Source of the DNA: Haliclona indistincta
Lineage: Eukaryota; Porifera; Demospongiae; Haplosclerida; Chalinidae
Direction of reading: 5' to 3'
Length of the DNA: 64,000 bases
Assembly (NCBI GenBank): GCA_964017065.1
Contig: OZ024785.1
Location: 1,197,142-1,261,141 of the forward strand
Both the position numbers and the translations under genes were made by a program. Shown one piece after another: positions 11,819 to 25,224 of this stretch (the stretch's first letter is position 1; each line of letters opens with the position of its first letter). Under the pieces are notes generated by a model. That model saw only the letters and a program-made list of their open reading frames with translations, ran no database searches and had not been told where the DNA came from.

Positions 11819-13477
11819 TGTGTGAATGTACTGCAGTGTACAAAATTGAATTAAAGCACACTTTTATGATTCTGTATACAATTATCAGAGTCAAGAGTTC
11901 ATTAAGTAAGAGTATGCAACGGTCAATACACCCCATTTGATGGCGTTGGGCATTTCTACATCACAAGTTTTATACAGCAGAATGCATTAGGGCTGCGATG
12001 AACTCATGTCAGAGCATAATCAATTTTAGTATAAAAAGGTAACAATTTACTGGTTGCCAATGCATTTATTTACCACATTAGCTCTAATGTGTCGGACAGC
12101 ACTAGAAAATTCTGTAGCTGAGCATGACAGTCCTGACCACGAATATTGTGACACCTTCAGCCCTAGAACTACTGATAAGCATACTAGACATGCTTTGACT
12201 ATACATAGCTACTGCAGCTATTAGAATTATAGGAGCTACATGTACATAATGAAATACAGCTGCAGCAATACCACTGTACTCAGACTTAGCTGCTTATCAT
12301 TTGCAGAATATGTGGTGCATGCTGGGACAATGCAGATACAGTGGTTGCACCTAAGCAATCAGAAGCCTAGCAGTGCTGACCACATGGAATTCAGCTGGGC
12401 GTGCCTATATTCACCCGCACCTTGCTTGAGCTGCTTGGCGATCGCACGATTGGATTCTCCGCACTTGCTGTGCTACCTTGAGTACAGAATTGTCCTACAA
12501 ACTGCTAATAAGACTGTGGTAGACACAGATTTGTCTTCAGCGAAGTCCGCCAATGCTGAGCGAGTCCAACAAAGCCCGGCCATTCAAAGTAATTTTGCTC
12601 ATTAATAATTTCTTATGAGCATGCAATCTCACCTGGTTTCAACACATACATTGTTGCAATGCTTCTTTACGCCAAGCTAGTCTGAATACTTGACTTGTGT
12701 GGTGTGCTTGTACTGGTTTAGGGTGTTAAAGTATCATTAACTGGAGGAGATCCTACGGCATCTATGCACCATTTGTTGCCATGCCGCTATCTATTTGTAA
12801 CTCATGTTGTACTTCTTTATGAGTATTTGTACTGATTTAAGAGAGTATAATACCTTTGATTGTGTGCGGATCCCATAACCGACAAGGAATATTCAAAATA
12901 TTTTCCTGTAAAGTTGTCCGCAATCGGAATCAAAGTCTTGATGATACTTGATATTGCTAGTATCTTGCTTGATACCGTATATTATCACTAATTTTTGATC
13001 TCAGTTGCTGTCACCTCAATCAAACAAGCTAAAATGCATGACAAAAGTAATAAATTTGGTTTTATCTTGAATTATCCATTGTTATCTGAAATAATTAAAT
13101 CACCATGCATGCAGCTCACACATTTTGTGTGATGATTGTGGTGTCTGCAGACAGTATTCTACAGTAAGGTATTAGTTGAGAGACATCCTATCTTATTCAC
13201 TTCAAGATAAACTTTTACTCAGCTTCGTAGTAGAGTGGATTGGTAGCTTGTGTGGGTGAATCGTAATGTTCACTTTATGACGAATTAAGTACAGCAAGTT
13301 ATCTGTATGCACAGCAGTGAGAATAAATACACAGCCCACAGCTAAGCCTGCAAATCGGCTTAATCGCCACGTGAAATGAATTAACATAATATACGAATTA
13401 ATTACTTACCAATAATTATGAATAGGTCTTATGAAAATCCTAAATTTCTGACATTCTGTCGTAGATTCCCCATCATT
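11819..13477. repeat. Intergenic block duplicated after A, C and H
   Basis: No gene recognised. About 12090-12600 recurs at about 18670-19150 and 57490-57960, all on the same strand and each downstream of a family member. Landmarks are the segments gacagcactaga, gcatactagacatgc and acatgtacataatgaaatac. The shared block shows that 3' flanks were duplicated together with the receptor genes. The 13.0-13.45 kb part has no recognised copy elsewhere in the window. Confidence 0.75.
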
Positions 13478-15692
13478 ATGCTCTTGACAATGACTATGAT
13501 GATACTAGGCTTGAGTTTCTTGTTGAAATTAGCCCAAGCCACTTCAGGTAACTGTCACTAGTACAGGTTAATAATTATAGTGCTGTATGTTGATGCAGTG
13601 GTACTGACACAAACAACTCCTCTCAGTGGTGTTGGTGTGTGTCCAGGACAAGAACTCATCTTTTCATGTAATTCATCAATATCAAATGACGTTATTTGGA
13701 TTCTGCAAACAATTGAAGATGGTAATTTTAGCGGGTCTGCAGTTGGATTTAACGACTCCATTTTATGGAATTTCAGAATAAAGATTGTTGAACGTGTTAT
13801 AATATTTCCATTTAGTATAGTGTCTACAGCCACTTTGAAGAATGTGCTTTTCTCTCATAACAATACCAAAATTAACTGTATTTCTCTTGACACCAGCCCC
13901 CCATTAATTTCCAGTGAGTCAAAATCAGTGCTAGTATTAGGTGAGTTGAATATCTTTAGCTGTTGCACTAAATGCATAATATACTAGGTATAGTTGTGAG
14001 TAAAATAAATCCATGTATTTATTTGACAAAGGTCTCACTTCTCATCCATCTGATCTGATTGTTACTCCACAAAATGGGTCATCAGCCATGCTGTCATGGT
14101 CACCACCAGTCGTTGACAACAACTGTTCATTCTGTTATGTTGTCAATAGTCAGATCAATGGCAGCTTAGTAGTTCAGCGGCACAGAACCAACATAACTAC
14201 ATCACTGGTTGTTACTGGCTTGACTATTGCTACAATGTATCAGTTTGCTGTGGCTGTTGAAGATACTGTCTTGACAACAGGCCCATGGAGTGAGATGGTG
14301 AATATATTATGGGATGGTAAGTGATTTTGTAATGAAGTAATCTAATATTCATGATTCATACAGTCCCACCAAAAGTTAATAATGTGTCTCTTGTGATGAA
14401 GATTAATACTATTGAAGTAAACTGGGCGGTCAGTTTTAAAATTATAATTTATAGTTAATATAATTATTGTTATTGAATACCTACAGACTGTATAGTTGCC
14501 AGTACAGCTGGTGATCGGTACACCACGTCCTCCTATTATCCATTATATAATAACACATAATATCACGGCAGTATCAGGAGATACAATGATGCATACTGTT
14601 ACTAGTCCTATGGCAGTTATATCTCTCAATGGAGTGCCATCAGGAAACTATTATGTTGAAGTTGCTGCAGAGAATATTGTTGGATTAGGAGAAAGTATTT
14701 TGATGTTAACTACTGGTATGTACTTGTTGTATATGTTGTGCATAACCATGGATTGTAGAAGCTATAGATGAGTTTAAGTAAAAATTAAAGATGATTTCAA
14801 AAGGATTTAGATTAGCAGAGGATATCTGCCACTGACTAAGCAAAGACTGGTATTTTTTTATTCCTCAGTAACAGAACTATCAGCAGCAACAACAATAAAA
14901 AAGTACTCATCCAGCACTTTCTTGACATCATCGGTACAACAAATTATACCTTCATTGCAATATGTTGAGACCACTACAGGTGAAATTCATTTTTATAGCC
15001 GCTTATACAGGCAGTTGTTATCATGCACTATGCATTTAAAACCTGGTGAAGATCTTGTGTATCATCTGAAAACTTCAGCTTTTTGACAAACCACCTGTCA
15101 CAATAGCATCAGTAACTTTTGCTGCAAACAATCCACTAGTCTCCTCAGACTCCACAGGCACATCAAGGATCTTCACCAGGTTTTAGCACTGTAGCATTTG
15201 TAGATACCTTTTGCAAATAAAAACAGTTAAAATCTGATTAAAATTGTATAATTTTCTGTTTTCAGTTAATATAGATCAACCAAGTAGTGAAAACACTTTC
15301 AATGGTGAGATAAAGAATTTACACAGCCAAAAGTGAAATAATGCTTTTGCACTTTTGTTACAGCTGCTACTACAGTATCTGTGGTTCTTGTTAGTGTCTT
15401 GATAGTATCAGTGATCAGTACAGCTATTATCACTAGTATCATTGTGTGGTGTGTTATGAAGAGAAGGAGACCATCATCACATGCTACAGCAACTACTGAC
15501 CATGATAAAGAACAAGTCACTGAGCTAGCTACAGTGATCTATGACACACCTAATGTCATCAAGGAACACACCATCACTACTCAAGAGAATGTAGCTTATG
15601 GAGGGACAATACCACTCAAAGAGAATGTAGCTTATGGAGGGACAATACCACTCCAACACAATGAGGCTTATCAACAAGTGAATATCAACTGA
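13478..15692 (+). CDS. Receptor B: intact Ig-FN3-FN3-TM receptor with tyrosine-repeat tail
   Basis: Probable single-pass cell-surface receptor. Exons: signal peptide 13478-13547 (begins MLLTMTMMILGLSFL), Ig 13598-13940 (VCPGQELIFSC, VIWIL, STATL, NNTKINC), FN3-1 14032-14316, FN3-2 14364-14428 and about 14496-14715, stalk 14869-14979 and 15266-15304, TM/tail 15364-15692. Exon phases fit and no internal stop was found. The type-1 TM (VSVISTAIITSIIVWCVM) is followed by KRRRPSS. The tail has VIYDTP, two ENVAYGG units and NEAYQQVNIN. YDTP resembles a Crk/Abl-type SH2 ligand (YDxP); N-x-x-Y at the other two sites resembles a PTB-type ligand. The ligand and the signalling output are unknown. The Ig and FN3-1 exons resemble D and I more than A or C. 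Confidence 0.8.
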
Positions 15693-15960
15693 TGTGTGGA
15701 CGTACTGAGTGCTTGACTTGACTACATGTATAAAAATAGTATTGTACTTGTTACTGTAGTGTTTATTATGCAAACTAGTAGATAGTGTGGTTTCTTTCAA
15801 TGGATCTAGTTTAAAACTCTAATATCAAGTACAACTGTAAAGTTATGAAGTTATTCACCACTTGTCCTCTCACTGATGTGATGTATAAATGAAGACACTA
15901 CTGTACAAACACGTTTTTCTTGCTTCTCAGTCTCTTCTCAGTTAACACTTAAAATAATAG

Positions 15961-16119
15961 CAGGAAGTTCAAGAGAATCGACTGATTTATGCAGATCTTG
16001 GAACTGCTCCAGGAAGACGACCAATGGCTGCACCATTGTCAACACATGATCAAGTTTTGTACTACACAGTTAAGTCAAATATGAATTTGTTTGATTTGAA
16101 TGGTTTTACCTTAAATTAA
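15961..16119 (+). other. Possible alternative last exon of B with two ITIM-like motifs
   Basis: An open frame after a splice-acceptor-like aataatag encodes 52 residues, beginning QEVQENRLIYADL and containing DQVLYYTV, then stops at 16117. Both LIYADL and VLYYTV match the ITIM consensus [SIVL]xYxx[IVL], with the two central tyrosines 30 residues apart. A paralogous frame lies at 61094-61243 after gene I, and a diverged one after F. It is 270 bp past the B stop codon. A phase-0 donor-like caa|gtgaat near the end of the B tail could join it. Whether it is transcribed is unknown. Confidence 0.5.
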
Positions 16120-16282
16120 CTCTGCTGATAGCTATTAGCATGCATAAAAATTAAATTGACACTGCTGATAGCTATTAGCATGCATAAAAAGTATGATTAT
16201 GATGTTGCAGTGACAAGCTTCATTTCATGAGGTTGTGTGTACCATAATTTCTTATCCATGTGTCTGTAAGAGTAACTAAATA

Positions 16283-16341
16283 GATCTAGGAGCCCATAGA
16301 AACAAATTTTGGGTTTGTTTCTATGGGCTCCTGATAGATCT
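16283..16341. repeat. Perfect 19-bp-stem hairpin upstream of receptor C
   Basis: aggagcccatagaaacaaa at 16288-16306 is exactly complementary to 16314-16332, with a 7-nt loop and flanking agatct on both sides. It lies about 75 bp before the start codon of C. A mismatched copy lies before H, near 55360-55412. Confidence 0.85.
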
Positions 16342-16414
16342 TAAATGTATTCATGAGATTATGCATGGCCAATGGGTGTGTCATGTATTCATAGAGAACT
16401 AGAGAACGTTTATC

Positions 16415-18256
16415 ATGTGGCTCAAAACGAACGGTTCTGTGCTAATTTATTTAGCCCTGACAACAAGTAAGCCAACATACATGTATTCAGCTAGTTGTGT
16501 GTCTTCAACAGATCTAGTGACAGCTCAAGACACTGTCACATTTCAGCAAATTGAGCCAGCTAGTGGAGTATCAGCTTGTCCTGGACAAAATGTCACTATC
16601 AACTGCACTGTTGTTAGAATGATTGATGGAGCTGAACAGCCAACATTGAATTGGCTATATAGAGACATCAGGTTCACGTACAGAGATGGAGTTTTACAAC
16701 CAAATTCTGATCCACTCAACAATGGCATCTATACTGCAGTATTTAGCTATTCACACTTTTTTGTGTCCTCAATTGCCACAATTATAAATGTTCCATTGTC
16801 TCACCATAATAGCAGTATTCAATGTTTTATATCAGGTAGTAATTCTGATCAACTCAAGACAATAATAGCAGGTCAGTTTAAAACTAAAATGAAAACATTA
16901 TAATTTATTTCAATAATGTATGATTAATGCTACTCAAAGGTGCAGCAATGTCTCCATCAAATCTGAGTATCAGGGCTGCCATCAAGCCACCAGTATCACT
17001 AACATGGCTAGCTCCTCCTAATGGACCCACAGACTGTGTCTTCAACTACACTATCAATATCACTAACTACAGTAGCTCTAGCTCGTGCTACAGTACTAGC
17101 AACACTGAGTCACTGATACTGACTGATGACCAGATCACTCGTGGACACAACTACTCGTTTGCTGTGGCTGTTACTGACAGTACAGGACAACATGGACCAT
17201 GGAGTGATCAATTCACAGTTACATATGATGGTATGAGCATATTGTATCACCTAATACATTATAACACTCATAATTGGTCTGTTGCTGCAGTTCCTGATAG
17301 TGTGAGCTTCGTAGTACAGTCACTGCATCAATCAAACTTTCTGGTGACATGGCAGGTACAATTAACTACACAAGTAGTTAATAACATTGCATTTCCTTAT
17401 TCCAGCCTCCTCCTCCACTGATAGCTGGTTTCCCAGTCCTTCACTATGTAGTGTATTATGATACCAGTGATAACAGCACACTGATACACACACAAGTGAA
17501 CTCTTCTATGACTAGCTACACAGTGTCTGGTGTACCAGGAGTAACCTACTATATTACAGTGATTGCTGTCAATGCTGTGGGACCAGGACCTATCAGTGAT
17601 TACTCTATAGTGAATGGTGAAATAAACAAGTATCATAAATCACTCGTATTATCATAGGCTTGTTGTTATAGTGCCACTAGCAACTGCAACACAAGTCTCA
17701 ACTAGTACTCAGCTAGTTCAAGCATACTACACTTCTAGTGAGTTTATTTTATCCATGTTTTCATAAGACTGCATAGCTGTAGGCCAAGTACACATAACGT
17801 CATCTGAGACACAAGTAAGCTGTTTACAATCATCAATTCCTATGGACAGAAGCAGCTCTACAGTTATAGGTATACAACAATAATATTATTGATGACACAA
17901 CAAAAATGATACTTGGCCGCGTGTCATCACTAGTTGTGTTTTTCTCTTTGACTGCAGTAACCATAGTATCCACTGCTCTTGTTAGTGTATTAGTATCAGT
18001 GATCAGTACAGCTATTATCACTAGTATCATTGTGTGGTGTGTTATGAGGAGAAGGAGACCATCATCACATGCTACAGCAACTACTGACCATGATAAAGAA
18101 CAAGTCACTGAGCTAGCTACAGTGATCTATGACACACCTAATGTCATCAAGGAACACACCATCACTACTCAAGAGAATGTAGCTTATGGAGGGACAATAC
18201 CACTCAAAGAGAATGTAGCTTATGGAGGGACAATACCACTCAAAGAGAATGTATAG
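16415..18256 (+). CDS. Receptor C: Ig-FN3-FN3-TM receptor with a truncated tyrosine tail
   Basis: Exons: signal peptide 16415-16466 (MWLKTNGSVLIYLAL), Ig 16512-16871 (SACPGQNVTINC, WLYRDI, SSIQCF), FN3-1 16940-17230, FN3-2 17291-17355 and 17406-17616, stalk 17672-17737 and 17783-17869, TM/tail 17958-18256. Phases join cleanly. The ectodomain, type-1 TM and RRRRPSS stop-transfer are intact. The tail keeps VIYDTP and two ENVAYGG units. In the third unit, a 2-base insertion (gaatgtatagctt against gaatgtagctt) makes a stop at 18254. This removes the third unit and the NEAYQQV end, although the sequence for them follows. The protein could still work with a shortened tail. Closest relatives: H throughout, and F in the Ig exon. 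Confidence 0.75.
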
Positions 18257-20097
18257 CTTATGGAGGGACAATACCACTCCAACACAATGAGGCTTATCAA
18301 CAAGTGAATATCAACTGATGTGTGAATGTACTCAGTGTACAAATGAATAATTTTATTTATGCACACTTTTATGATTTTGTATGTAATTATCAGAGTCAAG
18401 AGTTCATTAAGTAAGAGTATAATGCAACAGTCAATATACCCCGTTGGACGGCTTTGGCCATTTCCAACTACATCACAAGTTTATTATACAGCAGAAAGCA
18501 TTAGGGCTGTGATGAACTCTTGTCAGAGTATAATCATTTAGTACAAATGGTAACAATTTTACTGGTAGCCCTGTGCCCATGCACAGAATACATTGATTTA
18601 CCACATTCTCACTGTAAAAATAATGAAGCACCGAGGTGAAATTTCAGGTCAAGTAGCTAGCTCAGCGCAGTTTAATGTGTCGGACAGCACTAGACTTCTG
18701 TAGCTGAGTATGACAGTCTTGACCACAGATATTGTGACACCTTCAGCCCTAGAACTACTGATAAGCATACTAGACATGCTTTTACTATACAGAGCTACTG
18801 CAGCTATTAGAATTATGAGAGCTACATGTACATAGTGAAATACAGCTACAGCAATACCACTGTACTCATTATTGTTAGCTGCTTATCCTTTGCAGAATAT
18901 TTACATGTGAGCTTGGACAATGCAGATACAGTGGTTGCACCTAACCAATAAGAAGCCTAGCAATGCTGACCACATAAAATTCAGCTGGGCGTGCCTATTC
19001 ATCACCCTGGAGCCGTCTGGAGCTGTCGATCGCTCGATTGGTTTCTCCGCACTCGCTGTGCTACCTTGAGTACCTAAAAGCTGCTAAGGAGACTGTGGTA
19101 GACAGCAGCGAACTCCGGCAATGCTGAGTTAGTCCAGCAACGCCATTCAACTAGGTAATTTTCTTATGAGCATGCAATCTCTTGTATCTACCTGGTTTCT
19201 ACGGTACCCATACATTGCATGCTTCTCTACGCCAAACTAGTCTGAAGACTGTGACTTAGGTGTGATAATTTGCTTAGAATATCATTAACTGGAGGAGATG
19301 CTACAGCATCTGTGCACCATTTGTTGCTACGCCACTATCTAGTTCATAGTTTGTAACTCATGTTGCATTTCTTTATAAGTATTTGAGAGAGTATAATACC
19401 TTTGATTGTGTACGGATCCCATAACTGACACTAAAAATATTCAAAATAAGTTTTCTAGCTTTCTTGCAGATGTGAGCAATGCAAGACAATTTTTCAGATA
19501 ATATGACACCAAGGTAGCGTATTTGGTGTACCTTTCAAAAACTTGACAGTTAGTTAGTCTCACGGTCCATGCAGACGTGTAATAATCCTGTTGGCTATTT
19601 ACACATTTGATTTCATGAGTGTGTTTTCCAAGGCAAGCATGAGATTGCTAACGTGGTAGCACGAATGATATGCTCTTCCAGTGCAGACACTATTTGCAAT
19701 CAAATGCATATTGTCATTTCACACTTCTACTCTACTATATAATGTCGCTCTCTCATTACATCATGAGCTCCTGTTCATTGTTACTTGAATGGGTCTACAT
19801 GTTCAAGTCATTAATATTACGAGAGACACTTGGCACTTCTGTAACGTTTACACTTTACAGTGGAGGGTCCCAATTAGAGAGATGTAATGATTTCAAGGAT
19901 TTTATTATAGTATCAGTCCACATTAAGTGAGCGTCCATATACTATTATAAGGGCATCTAATATATATAATTTAAATATAATTTTGTATCATTGCCAATCT
20001 ACCATCCCTATGTATTTGATTATGTATTTTTCTATCCAGTTTGTGACAGACTTACAAGGCAATAAATCTCCTAATTACCAGTATGCATATGTACGTA
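18257..20097. repeat. Intergenic DNA between C and D, paralogous to 57346-58860
   Basis: No gene seen. Much of it aligns by eye with the DNA between H and I. Shared segments include ctgataagcatactagacat, then gtgagcaatgcaagacaat before D (about 19468) and I (about 58318), and agagatgtaatgatttcaag at about 19877 and 58676. The right part therefore holds the duplicated 5' flank, and probably the promoter, of D and I. Confidence 0.7.
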
Positions 20098-23000
20098 ATG
20101 CTTTTCCTTCACTTACTGTTATTAACAACTATTGTGGAGTCCAGTTCAGGTGAGTCCACAGTGCATGGTGACCTGTACCGTACTGATTTCTCTCTCCAGT
20201 AACACTGACCCAAATCAGTCCTCATGGTGTGACAGTGTGTCCAGGACAGGATCTAGTATACAACTGCACTTCAACAGTATCTGCAAACGTGTTTTGGATA
20301 TATTTTGGTGAGGACGGAATTGCATTGTTGCAGCTAAATACCGTAGGCATATCGGAGAACATAAATATATCCTTTGGACCATTTACTGTAAGAGTACTTC
20401 AAAGGACATTTGATCCAACTATTAGTGCTGTGTCTACTGCTACATTGAATAGTGCTCTTCTCTCTCACAACAATACTAATCTTGCATGCACTGGTGTGGG
20501 TGTTATGGATGCTAATGATGATGCTACCATTTTAATATCAGGTAATCATCATCATACAACATCGTAGTTTCATTATTTTTTTATTAGGTGCAATTTCCAG
20601 ACCAACTAACCTCACTCTTGTTCCTCAAAGTTCTACATCAATTTCCTTATCATGGTCATCACCTGATAATAACTGCATGTTCTCATATGTTGTCAATGGT
20701 AGCAGCAATGGTTTAGTAACTCAATACAGAACAAACACTACATCACTGATAATTACTGGTTTGAGTGTTGCTATGATGTATCACTTTGCTGTTGCTGTTG
20801 AAGATGCTAATTTAACAACAGGTCCTTGGAGTGAGGTGGTAGACATTTTATGGGATGGTGAGTACCTAATACATTTCAATTAAATCGTAATTTATAGAAG
20901 TGTAGTTCCACAGCTAGCACCCTTTAACATCTCCATAGTGACAATGATGGACTTCCTGTTTATAAACTGGACAGTAAGACTATAATGTGTACAACCACTC
21001 GTGTTAGACTTGTAACAGGTCCCTCAGATAGAGAGTACATTGGTAACTCATTATATATTAACACACAATCTGACAGCAACAGGAAATACAACTATCATTA
21101 ATATTGCCAGTCCAGTAGTTAAAGTATCTCTTGATGGAGTACCATCAGGTCACTATTCAGTCAAAGTGGCTGCTGTGAATATTGAACAAGTGCCCAAGAA
21201 ACAGTTACTGGTAGTACATGCATAACAAAACCAAATCATTTCACTTTATTTACTTATAGTAATAATTATTATCATCAACCTCATCTGTTGCTGGTATTGC
21301 AGTAACATCAACGCACTCAGCAAAAAATTCTCTTATAGAGAATGGTGTTTCCAGGAGCTCATCAAGAGGTGTGTCCTCTTTAATCATTAATTTTTCATTA
21401 TCGATACCATTTTAATGAGATTCATGACTTTGCAAGTGGCTATTTCTTTTTAAGCCAAGTCTATCTGTGCAGACGGAGTTGCAGTGTGCGCTTTGTTTGT
21501 CTATAGATAGGCATCGATAATAGCAAGTTTCAGCCACGTAATGTTCGCCATCACGGAACGACGAGCTCGCCTGTGAAGACTAAACACGATCGAGTTTTTA
21601 CAATTTTTCTTTAGTTGTGTGAAACGTACGAAGCTAAAACTGCTCATGCAAGCTCATCTTCCATTCGTGGAGGAGCCTGTGCAGTCGAACCGCCAGTGAC
21701 ACGAAATATGCACGTACGCGAAGTTACATTTGCACTCTAATAAACGCGCAGCAAACAATTCCCCAACCCGCTTGCGTCTTTAGTCGACTATATCATTGCA
21801 CGTAAGATAGGTGTTGGACTAAAACTTGTTTCATTTTATAGCTTACGCGCAGCTGCGAGTTATCATTCTTGTCCGAGTGAAAACTATGCAGTAATTTTAT
21901 AATTACACTGCAAAAGATCTTTTTTATAAAACGATGGCACGTTTTCGTTTTTACAACTGTACTGACAATTTGAGTAGTTGAACCACGAGGTCAGACATAG
22001 TTGCATGCATTGCCAAGGTTTCGCTCTTGTCTCATCTAAACTACTCTCTTGAGAGGTAATTTTGTTAACCACATCATAACTACTATTATGCTCAATGGTA
22101 CATTTAGATAATAATAGCTGTGGCTGTGTCTGGTTTCCCTGGACAAAATGGCATCTCATCACCATCCAGGAAGAATTTGTGGATATTGGTTCTTGTGTGG
22201 TAAGGTGCAGCATCGATATGAGCATTTGGGTACATTAGAGATACAGCGATACAAGCGATACATCCCAGCTACGTGTATTCCAGCTGACAGCTGCATATGC
22301 CGGGCACACCGAATGGAGGCAGTACGGCACATAAATAACATGGAGTACATTCCTGCATGGAATAAAAACCATGTTAATACAAAATTAATATTCTCAAGTG
22401 AATGTACCCAGAATGCACCACCAATTCTAGCAATGAAAAAATAGGTGAAAAGGTGCAGTTGTCATAAGAATAGTAACATGTAGATCGTGTGGTGCTGGTT
22501 GTGAATGTAGAGGATGTAAACATTTGAGGCTGGAGCAGAATGAGAATCGAGACGAAATTGAAGTAGAGGAAGATGATGATGAGGAAAATGATGAAGATGA
22601 TGATGATGAGGAAGAGACAACTAAAATGGTGACAGATGATATTGATGAACTTTGCCTTAGTTATTTTTAACATTATTTTCTCACTTTTGTCTGTTTCTCC
22701 CATTTTAGTATAAATAGACACTCCAAATGTGGTCAGAAACGAGTGGCACACTCACGTTTTTTCAACCCTACATAGAAGTAAATAATACCAAACTGTAGCT
22801 AAAAGAATGCTCTATACGAATAATAGTTAGTCAGAGATGTCTCTTATACCTTGCACAGGTGAGGCGCTCTTAAAGCGTGACCACGGCTTGTTGAAAAGTA
22901 CACATCTTGAAGTTTGAGATTACAAAGCGTCGTCTCAACAAATCGTTGTTGCTTCCAGGCTTTGTATAACAAAGTAGTGCTCAATAGAGATTCAGGAAAA

Positions 23001-25224
23001 CGTCTTTGCAAAGAGCAGGTAGCCCTAAGGGCGACATCCAAGCGCTAAGTTCTCCAGTGACTCGCTTTGTGTTTTCTCTGAGCGCAACGTAAGGTACCGC
23101 CCACTTCCGTTGCAAATAAAATTGTGTAATTTTTGTCACTGGCGGTTCGACTGTGTGTATCGATTTCGCCGAGCAATGCTCGTACGCGACAGTGCAGCTA
23201 CGTACTGCTGTTTTTTCTCCCCCTTCGCTCCACCCCCTTCTAGCGCCTGGGTACGAGGCTAGGGCAGCGGCCAGACTACTGTTAGCGATTCCAAACAGTT
23301 TTTCAAAGTTATAAATCACTAGATTTAGTAGATATCGTTAGAAAGGGCTCGATCAGAGGAATCGAAAGATACCAAAAGTGTCTTCATCCGATGCCGCTAA
23401 GCTGAGAAAAACGCCAGAGAAGACGCACCCTCGCGTAACAGGAAGTAAATTAATACATTTTGTGGTAGTAATTTGAGATTGACGGCACCGCCCCTTCCGC
23501 CATGGATAACTTCGTTGTTCCTCGACCGATTTCAGTGATCCAGATATTAATCAACTCCTCTCTGTGTGATGCATGAGACTGTCTTACTTATAAGTCGTTT
23601 AAAGATAGTTCTTTAGTTTTATTATTATGTCTGAAGTAGAACTTACAAGAATCAATGTAAAACCCACACTCCTTCCTTAGCTTAAAAAAATATTTCATCC
23701 ATTGTTGTCACCCAAATAAAGGTAGCTGATTCCAAAAAAAATAGTTCGAATCTTGTGCAATGTATGTAACATGATGAAATTTTAATTTTAATTTTTAATT
23801 CGTTGATAAAATACTCACTAAAAACTTTAACAACTTCGAACTAGTATTTTCTACAACTACTACCTATAACCACTCACAGAAAAAAATTACAGTGGAAATG
23901 AATTCGGACATCAGGTGTGGAAAGTTGATTGAAGTTCGCAACCGTTTTGTGCCACATGCATTATTTAGTATAATCTATTCCTATTCTGCACAACTGCTTC
24001 AAAGTTTCTAGACAGTACTGTTTATTTTGCAGTAAAAATATAGACATACGCGAGTAAATCGAGCCATAGAACGATAAGATACGACAAGCAGAAGTAGAGT
24101 TATGAATAGATTAAGTAGAGCAATCTATTACGTTCTGTTACGCAAAATTAACCGCCACGCCCACACCGTTGGCATCGCTACTACTGTACACTCAGCTAGC
24201 ATTCCAATGGCACTGCACTAGCCAACGCGCATTTTGGCATAAAACTTCGCCATCACACACTGGATCTGGACGTCTTCTAGCTCTTCGCGATCGCCAACAG
24301 GTGGGCTATACCGTAACAGAACGATTTTTCTAAATAAACGCCACACTGCCGAGAAAAACGGGGAAATCCATGCTACTCGACGGGCAAAGGTACTTTCTAG
24401 GCGCGCTAGCGAAAAATCGCTCTGTTACTAGTTTGTAGCTTTGTTGAAACTTGCATTTCTGGAATCTTGAGCTCATTCAAGTCTTCGCTGGAGAGTTTTA
24501 TAAACAAACACGTCGATCATGGACCGCGTCTCTCCGTTTTCTTGCGAGCAAACCAGCCCGTTAAATTTCATGATACGAGTAGCTATCAACACGCACTTGC
24601 TATACTGCTAATATCGCTCTGTCTGCAGCTTTGGTTTTCCAGAAACACTGACCATAGCAACACGCAGCGCCGTAAATATTAAGTAGTTGCGTGCACCCTT
24701 AATATTTTCCAGACACATCGTCTGTGACATTGACGTCTATGTCTGAGTTGACACCTTCACTCCCAACAATGCCAGGTGACTATAATTGCAGAGTTGAGTT
24801 CTGTGTAATTATTACCTCATCAGCTAGTGGCAGCACTACTACTGTAATAGCAGCTTCACTTGGAGTAATAGTTGTCATAAGTATAGCTCTTGTGTTAACA
24901 ATCACAGGAGCTATTGTCTGTTTAAGAAATAGAAGAATCATTGTGTGGTGTGTTATGAGGAGAAGGAGACCATCATCACATGCTACAGCAACTACTGACC
25001 ATGATAAAGAACAAGTCACTGAGCTAGCTACAGTGATCTATGACACACCTAATGTCATCAAGGAACACACCATCACTACTCAAAAGAATGTAGCTTATGG
25101 AGGGACAATACCACTCAAAGAGAATGTAGCTTATGGAGGGACAATACCACTCAAAGAGTATGAGAATGTAGCTTATGGAGGGACAATAATACCACTCCAA
25201 CACAATATATCAACTGATGTGTGA
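20098..25224 (+). pseudogene. Receptor D: disrupted Ig-FN3-FN3-TM receptor split by a 3.3-kb insertion
   Basis: Exons: signal peptide 20098-20149 (begins MLFLHLLLLTTIV), Ig 20200-20541 (VCPGQDLVYNC, STATL, NNTNLAC), FN3-1 20588-20857, FN3-2 20906-20973 and 21028-21213, stalk from 21260, TM/tail 24713-25224. It is the close paralog of I. Against I it has lost about 10 bases in FN3-2 (NI-EQV near 21181), which shifts the frame to an early stop, and the stalk is 4 bases longer. About 3.3 kb of unrelated DNA (21.4-24.7 kb) separates the stalk from the type-2 TM exon. The tail has three ENVAYGG-type units, the last preceded by an extra Tyr (EYENV), and a 19-base loss removes NEAYQQV. Very likely a pseudogene. 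Confidence 0.75.
22142..22672 (+). pseudogene. Cys-rich / acidic coding fragment inside the D insertion (unrecognised)
   Basis: I do not recognise this gene. An open frame at 22148-22444 holds paired cysteines and CIPADSCICRAHRMEA. After a frame break near 22445, another frame (about 22454-22672) reads TCRSCGAGCECRGCK, a C-x2-C-x3-C-x-C-x2-C knuckle, followed by a long Asp/Glu run and a stop. A zinc-knuckle plus acidic C-terminus is common in proteins carried by DNA transposons, so a decayed transposon gene is the likeliest explanation. The broken frame argues against a working gene. Confidence 0.4.

Noticed and set aside
22374..22751. Minus-strand hydrophobic, Ile-rich frame that looks like a membrane protein
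   Set aside because: It is the antisense of an Asp/Glu-coding GAT/GAA run and therefore an artefact of base composition.
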